Source: Aurelia coerulea
Taxonomy: Eukaryota > Cnidaria > Scyphozoa > Semaeostomeae > Ulmaridae
Assembly: GCA_039566865.1 (NCBI GenBank)
Contig: CM076956.1
Coordinates: forward strand, 10,861,511-10,925,510
Length of the DNA: 64,000 nucleotides
Direction of reading: 5' to 3'
Part shown: in pieces, positions 56,841 to 64,000 of the stretch
How positions within the stretch are numbered: the stretch's first letter is position 1
Layout of the letters: every line of letters begins with the position of its first letter
Notes under the pieces: generated by a model
What the model was told of the DNA's origin: nothing
What the model saw: the letters and a program-made list of their open reading frames with translations, nothing else
Database searches by the model: none
Translations under genes and position numbers: made by a program

Positions 56841-58790
56841 CAGCTTAATGAAGCTCAAATGATAGTGAATTTACGAGACAAAGTGAGGTAAAAACACAGT
56901 TTATAGTTCAAAATATATGAATTCACGGTCAATGAATGGACCATGAAACTTTGCTTGCTGCAAATCGTCAATTTGAGCTTTATATTTTCAAACATTTGAA
57001 ACGTCATCAGCTTAATGAGGCTCAAATGATAGTGAAATTACGAGACAAAAGGAGGTCAAAACACAGTTTATAGTTCAAAATATATGACTTCACGGTCAAT
57101 GAATGGACTAGGAAACTTTGCTTGCTTCAATTCGTCAAATTGAGCTTTATATTTTCAAACATTTGAGACCTCATCAGGTTATTGAGGCTCAAATGATAGT
57201 GAATTTACGAGACAAAAGGAGGTCAAAACACAGATTATAGTTCAAAATATATGAATTCACGGTCAATGAATGGACCATTAAACTTAGCTTGCTGCAGATC
57301 GTCAAATTGATCTTTATATTTTCAAACATTTGAAACCTCATCAGGTTATTGAGGCTCAAATGATAGTTAATTTACTTGAAAAATGGAGGTGAAAACACAG
57401 TTTATAGTTCAAAATACATGAATTCACGGTCAATGAATGGACTATGAAACTTAGCTTGCTGCAAATCGTAAAATTGAGCTTTATATTTTCAAACATTTGA
57501 AACGTCATCAGCTTAATGAGGCTCAAATGATAGTGAAATTACGAGACAAAAGGAGGTCAAAACACAGTTTATAGTTCAAAATATATGACTTCACGGTCAA
57601 TGAATGGACTAGGAAACTTTGCTTGCTTCAATTCGTCAAATTGAGCTTTATATTTTCAAACATTTGAGACCTCATCAGGTTATTGAGGCTCAAATGATAG
57701 TGAATTTACGAGACAAAAGGAGGTCAAAACACAGTTTATAGTTCAAAATATATGACTTCACGGTCAATGAATGGACCATGAAACTTAGCTTGCTGCAATT
57801 CGTCAAATTGAGCTTTATATTTTCAAACATTTGAAACGTCATCAGCTTAATGAGGCTCAAATGATAGTGAAATTACGAGACAAAAGCAGGTCAAAACACA
57901 GTTTATAGTTCAAAATATATGACTTCACGGTCAATGAATGGACTAGGAAACTTTGCTTGCTTCAATTCGTCAAATTGAGCTTTATATTTTCAAACATTTG
58001 AGACCTCATCAGGTTATTGAGGCTCAAATTATAGTGAATTTACGAGACAAAAGGAGGTCAAAACACAGTTTATAGTTCAAAATATATGACTTCACGGTCA
58101 ATGAATGGACTATGAAACTTAGCTTGCTGCAATTCGTCAAATTGAGCTTTATATTTTCAAACATTTGAAACCTCATCAGGTTAATGAGGCTCAAATGATA
58201 GTGAATTTACTAGAAAAATGGAGGTGAAAACAAAGTTTATAGTTCAAAATATATGAATTCACGGTCAATGAATGGACTATGAAACGTAGCTTGCTGCAAT
58301 TCGTCAAATTGAGCTTTATATTTTCAAACATTCGAAACCTCATCTGGTTAATGAGGCTCAAATGATAGTTAAATTACGAGACAAAAGGTGGTCAAAACAC
58401 ATTTTATAGTTCAAAGTATATGAATTCACGGTCAATGAATGGACTTTGAAACTTAGCTTGCTGCAATTCGTCAAATTGAGCTTTATAATTTCAAACATTT
58501 GAAACGTCATCAGCTTAATAAGGCTAAAATGATAGTGAATTTACGTGACAAAAGGAGGTCAAAACACAGTTTATAGTTCAAAATATATGAATTCACGGTC
58601 AATGAATGAACCATGAAACTTAGCTTGATGCAAATCGTCAAATTGAGCTTTATATTTTCAAACATTTGAAACCTCATCAGGTTAATGAGTCTCAAATGAT
58701 AGTGAATTTACGAGACAAAAGGAGGTCAAAACACAGATTATAGTTCAAAATATATGAATTCACGGTCAATGAATGGACCATTAAACTTAG
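56350..58790. repeat. Second copy of the 2.4-kb satellite segment
   Basis: Counterpart of 52010-54450. Past its right end the sequence changes to the CCATTAAAC, GCAGATCG, GGCTAATGAGG series also seen near 51430-51860. The junction therefore looks like a switch between arrays rather than decay. Confidence 0.9.
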
Positions 58791-59344
58791 CTTGCTGCAG
58801 ATCGTCAAATTGATCTTTATATTTTCAAACATTTGAAACCTCATCAGGCTAATGAGGCTCGAATGATAGTGAATTTACTAGAAAAATGGAGGTGAAAACA
58901 CAGTTTATATTTCAAAATATATGAATTCACGGTCAATGAATGGACTATGAAACTTAGCTTGCTGCAATTCGTCAAATTGAGCTTTATATTTTCAAACATT
59001 TGAAACCTCATCAGGTTAATGAGGCTCAAATGATTGTTAAATTACGAGACAAAAGGTGGTCAAAACACAGTTTATAGTTCAAAATATATGAATTCACGGT
59101 CAATGAATGGACTATGAAACTTAGTTTGCTGTAATTCGTCAAATTGAGCTTTATATTTTCAAACATTTGAAACGTCATCAGCTTAATGAGGCTCAAATGA
59201 TAGTGAATTTACGAGTCAAAAGGAGGTCAAAACACAGTTTATAGTTCAAAATATATGAATTCACGGTCAATGAATGGACCATGAAACTTAGCTTGCTGCA
59301 ATTCGTCAAATTGAGCTTTATATTTTCAAACATTTGAAACCTCA

Positions 59345-60050
59345 TCAGGCTAATGAGGCTCCAATGATAGTGAATTTACTAGAAAAAAGGAGGTCAAAAC
59401 ACAGTTTATAGTTCAAAATATACGAATTCACGGTCAATGAATGGACTATGAAACTTAGCTTGCTGCAATTCGTCAAATTGAGCTTTATATTTTCAAACAT
59501 TTCACACCTCATCAGGTTAATGAGGCTCAAGTGGTAGTAAATTTTCGAGAAAAAAAGAAGTTCAAAAGACACTATATAGTTCAAGAATGAATGGACTATG
59601 AAACTTAGCTTGCTGCAATTCGTCAAATTGAGCTTTATAATTTCAAACATTTGAAAGCACTTCAGGTTAATGAGGCTCAAATGATAGTGAATTTACGAGA
59701 CAAAAGGAGGTAAAAACACACTTTATCGTTCGAAATATATGAATTCACGGTCAATGAATGGACTATGAAACTTAACTTGCTGCAATTCGTCAAATTGAGC
59801 TTGATATTTTCAAACATTTGAAACCTCATCAGGTTAATGAAGTTAAAATGACAGTGAAGTTACGAGACAACTGGAAGTGAAAATACAGTTTATAGTTCAA
59901 AATATATGACTTCACGGTCAATGGATGGACTATGAAACTTCGTTTGCTGCAATTCGTCAAATGGAGATTTATATTTTCAAACATTTGAAACCTCATCAGG
60001 CTAATGAGGCTCAAATGATAGTGAATTTACGAGACAAAAGGAGGTCAAAA
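59345..60050. repeat. Degenerate satellite units, one short
   Basis: The most diverged monomers of the right block: AAGTGGTAGTAAATTTTCGAG, CAAAAGACACTATATAG, GACAACTGGAAGTG, AATGGAGATTTATATT. One unit (59522-59671) is 150 bp because about 17 bp around the AATATATGAATTCACGG region are missing. The patch lies immediately left of the second copy of the 10-kb duplication. Confidence 0.85.
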
Positions 60051-60060
60051 CACAGATTAT

Positions 60061-63000
60061 AGTTCAAAATATATGACTTCACGGTCAATGAATGGACTAT
60101 GAAACTTAGCATGCTGCAATTCGTCAAAATGAGCTTTATATTTTCAAACATTTGAAACGTCATCAGCTTAATGAGGCTCAAATGATAGTGAAATTACGAG
60201 ACAAAAGGAGGTCAAAACACAGTTTATAGTTCAAAATATATGACTTCACGGTCAATGAATGGACTAGGAAACTTTGCTTGCTTCAATTCGTTAAATTGAG
60301 CTTTATATTTTCAAACATTTGAGACCTCATCAGGTTATTGAGGCTCAAATGATAGTGAATTTACGAGACAAAAGGAGGTCAAAACACAGTTTATAGTTCA
60401 AAATATATGACTTCACGGTCAATGAATGGACCATGAAACTTAGCTTGCTGCAATTCGTCAAATTGAGCTTTATATTTTCAAACATTTGAAACGTCATCAG
60501 CTTAATGAGGCTCAAATGATAGTGAAATTACGAGACAAAATGAGGTCAAAACACAGTTTATAGTTCAAAATATATGACTTCACGGTCAATGAATGGACTA
60601 GGAAACTTTGCTTGCTTCAATTCGTCACATTGAGCTTTATATTTTCAAACATTTGAGACCTCATCAGGTTATTGAGGCTCAAATTATAGTGAATTTACGA
60701 GACAAAAGGAGGTCAAAACACAGTTTATAGTTCAAAATATATGACTTCACGGTCAATGAATGGACTATGAAACTTAGCATGCTGCAATTCGTCAAATTGA
60801 GCTTTATATTTTCAAACACTTGAAACCTCATCAGGTTAATGAGGCTCAAATGATAGTGAATTTACTAGAAAAATCGAGGTGAAAACAAAGTTTATAGTTC
60901 AAAATATATGAATTCACGGTCAATGAATGGACTATGAAACGTAGCTTGCTGCAATTCGTCAAATTGAGCTTTATATTTTCAAACATTCGAAACCTCATCT
61001 GGTTAATGAGGCTCAAATGATAGTTAAATTACGAGACAAAAGGTGGTCAAAACACAGTTTATAGTTCAAAGTATATAAATTCACGGTCAATGAATGGACT
61101 ATGAAACTTAGCTTGCTGCAATTCGTCAAATTGAGCTTTATAATTTCAAACATTTGAAACGTCATCAGCTTATTGAGGCTAAAATGATAGTGAATTTACG
61201 AGACAAAAGGAGGTCAAAACACAGTTTATAGTTCAAAATATATGAATTCACGGTCAATGAATGAACCATGAAACTTAGCTTGCTGCAAATCGTCAAATTG
61301 AGCTTTATATTTTCAAACATTTGAAACCTCATCAGGTTAATGAGGCTCAAATGATAGTGAATTTACGAGACAAAAGGAGGTCAAAACACAGATTATAGTT
61401 CAAAATATATGAATTCACGGTCAATGAATGGACCATTAAACTTAGCTTGCTGCAGATCGTCAAATTGATCTTTATATTTTCAAACATTTGAAACCTCATC
61501 AGGCTAATGAGGCTCAAATGATAGTGAATTTACTAGAAAAATGGAGGTGAAAACACAGTTTATAGTTCACAATATATGAATTCACTGTCAATGAATGGAC
61601 TATGAAACTTAGCTTGCTGCAATTCGTCAAATTGAGCTTTATATTTTCAAACATTTGAAACCTCATCAGGTTAATGAGGCTCAAATGATTGTTAAATTAC
61701 GAGACAAAAGGTTGTCAAAACACAGTTTATAGCTCAAAATATATGAAATCACGGTCAATGAATGGACCATGAAGTTTAGTTTGCTGTAATTCGTCAAATT
61801 GAGCTTTATATTTTCAAACATTTGAAACGTCATCAGCTTAATAAGGCTCAAATGATAGTGAATTTACGAGTCAAAAGGAGGTCAAAACACAGTTTATAGT
61901 TCAAAATATATGAATTCACGGTCAATGAATGAACCATGAAACTTAGCTTGCTGCAAATCGTCAAATTGAGCTTTATATTTTCAAACATTTGAAACCTCAT
62001 CAGGTTAATGAGGCTCAAATGATAGTGAATTTACGAGACAAAAGGAGGTCAAAACACAGATTATAGTTCAAAATATATGAATTCACGGTCAATGAATGGA
62101 CCATGAAACTTAGCTTGCTGCAGATCGTCAAATTGATCTTTATATTTTCAAACATTTGAAGCCTCATTAGGCTAATGAGGCTCAAATGATAGTGAATTTA
62201 CTAGAAAAATGGAGGTGAAAACACAGTTTATAGTTCAAAATACATGAATTCACGGTCAATGAATGAACTATGAAACTTAGCTTGCTGCAATTTTTCAAAT
62301 TGAGCTTTATATTTTCAAACTTTTGAAATCTCATCCGGTTAATGAGGCTCAAATGATAGTTAAATTACGAGACAAAAGGAGGTCAAAACACAGTTTATAG
62401 CACAAAATATATGAAATCACGGTCAATGAATGGACCATGAAACTTAGTTTGATGTAATTCATCAAATTGAGCTTTATATTTTCAAACATTTGAAACGTCA
62501 TCAGCTGAATGAAGCTCAAATGATAGTGAATTTACGAGACAAAGTGAGGTAAAAACACAGTTTATAGTTCAAAATATATGAATTCACGGTCAATGAATGG
62601 ACCATGAAACTTTGCTTGCTGCAAATCGTCAATTTGAGCTTTATATTTTCAAACATTTGAAACGTCATCAGCTTAATGAGGCTCAAATGATAGTGAAATT
62701 ACGAGACAAAAGGAGGTCAAAACACAGTTTATAGTTCAAAATATATGACTTCACGGTCAATGAATGGACTAGGAAACTTTGCTTGCTTCAATTCGTCAAA
62801 TTGAGCTTTATATTTTCAAACATTTGAGACCTCATCAGGTTATTGAGGCTCAAATGATAGTGAATTTACGAGACAAAAGGAGGTCAAAACACAGATTATA
62901 GTTCAAAATATATGAATTCACGGTCAATGAATGGACCATTAAACTTAGCTTGCTGCAGATCGTCAAATTGATCTTTATATTTTCAAACATTTGAAACCTC

Positions 63001-64000
63001 ATCAGGTTATTGAGGCTCAAATGATAGTTAATTTACTTGAAAAATGGAGGTGAAAACACAGTTTATAGGTCAAAATATATGAATTCACGGTCAATGAATG
63101 GACTATGAAACTTAGCTTGCTGCAAATCGTAAAATTGAGCTTTATATTTTCAAACATTTGAAACGTCATCAGCTTAATGAGGCTCAAATGATAGTGAAAT
63201 TACGAGACAAAAGGAGGTCAAAACACAGTTTATAGTTCAAAATATATGACTTCACGGTCAATGAATGGACTAGGAAACTTTGCTTGCTTCAATTCGTCAA
63301 ATTGAGCTTTATATTTTCAAACATTTGAGACCTCATCAGGTTATTGAGGCTCAAATGATAGTGAATTTACGAGACAAAAGGAGGTCAAAACACAGTTTAT
63401 AGTTCAAAATATATGACTTCACGGTCAATGAATGGACCATGAAACTTAGCTTGCTGCAATTCGTCAAATTGAGCTTTATATTTTCAAACATTTGAAACGT
63501 CATCAGCTTAATGAGGCTCAAATGATAGTGAAATTACGAGACAAAAGCAGGTCAAAACACAGTTTATAGTTCAAAATATATGACTTCACGGTCAATGAAT
63601 GGACTAGGAAACTTTGCTTGCTTCAATTCGTCAAATTGAGCTTTATATTTTCAAACATTTGAGACCTCATCAGGTTATTGAGGCTCAAATTATAGTGAAT
63701 TTACGAGACAAAAGGAGGTCAAAACACAGTTTATAGTTCAAAATATATGACTTCACGGTCAATGAATGGACTATGAATCTTAGCTTGCTGCAATTCGTCA
63801 AATTGAGCTTTATATTTTCAAACATTTGAAACCTCATCAGGTTAATGAGGCTCAAATGATAGTGAATTTACTAGAAAAATGGAGGTGAAAACAAAGTTTA
63901 TAGTTCAAAATATATGAATTCACGGTCAATGAATGGACTATGAAACGTAGCTTGCTGCAATTCGTCAAATTGAGCTTTATATTTTCAAACATTCGAAACC
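60061..64000. repeat. Right copy of the 10-kb-offset satellite duplication
   Basis: Counterpart of 50060-53999, starting just after the degenerate units and continuing to the window edge. Confidence 0.92.

Larger units (their letters stand above)
46431..64000. repeat. Satellite B, divergent block with large internal duplications, about 105 units
   Basis: The same 167-bp unit, but with more varied monomers. Markers include GACTTCACGG, TTAGATTGCTTCAATTCG, CTTTGCTTGCTTCAATTCG, GCAGATCGTCAAATTGATC, TACTAGAAAAATGGAGGTG, GAAACGTCATCAGCTTAATG and GGTTATTGAGGC. These recur in fixed order in large duplicated blocks, described separately. The array runs off the right edge. No gene. Confidence 0.97.

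Noticed and set aside
25686..64000. CRISPR-like array
   Set aside because: Units are contiguous 167-bp repeats without unique spacers, and no cas genes are present; the genome is eukaryotic.
25686..64000. CENP-B box in the satellite unit
   Set aside because: TTCGTCAAATTGAGC has the initial TTCG, but the rest of the NTTCGNNNNANNCGGGN pattern, in particular CGGG, is missing.

Overview
This window is eukaryotic, almost certainly from an invertebrate metazoan, and is nearly all satellite DNA. About 52 kb of the 64 kb is one AT-rich (about 33% GC) tandem repeat with a 167-bp unit, some 318 units in three stretches (1567-15703, 24487-25245, 25686-64000). A different satellite of about 202-204 bp fills the left edge (1-1566). 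I see no host protein gene, tRNA, rRNA, CRISPR array or bacterial feature. The species cannot be read from the sequence; the BEL/Pao class of retrotransposon points to an animal.

Layout. (1) 1-1566: about 7.7 units of satellite A, ending abruptly in satellite B. (2) 1567-15703: satellite B in many monomer variants, with higher-order structure, the clearest being a 2,004-bp (12-monomer) repeat at about 5.9-9.9 kb. (3) 15704-24486: a retrotransposon locus. A complete BEL/Pao LTR retrotransposon lies on the minus strand (17062-24486, LTRs of 614 and 613 bp differing at three places). To its left an inverted partial copy of the same family (5' leader plus most of gag, plus strand) runs almost exactly into the LTR terminus, preceded by a run of 20 A. 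(4) 24487-25245: satellite of the left-hand type. (5) 25246-25685: a 440-bp foldback/MITE-like insertion in a TA dinucleotide. (6) 25686 to about 46430: very homogeneous satellite made of three main monomer haplotypes. (7) about 46430-64000: more divergent satellite built from large nested duplications (offsets near 1.0, 4.34 and 10.0 kb).

The retrotransposon encodes Gag with an N-terminal SAP-like DNA-binding motif and a DUF1759 region. In another frame it encodes zinc knuckles, aspartic protease, reverse transcriptase, RNase H, integrase and a DUF5641-like tail. Two things may make it defective or unusual: a +1 change of frame between gag and the zinc knuckles, and an in-frame 87-residue duplication of the integrase zinc-binding domain. 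The near-identical LTRs indicate a recent insertion.

No new multi-gene system is visible. The most interesting signals are the inverted gag joined at the LTR end, the duplicated integrase finger, a hairpin-bearing 33-bp repeat in the LTR, a SAP-type Gag sitting in AT-rich satellite, the satellite's conserved double dyad, and the foldback element placed exactly where the satellite changes type.
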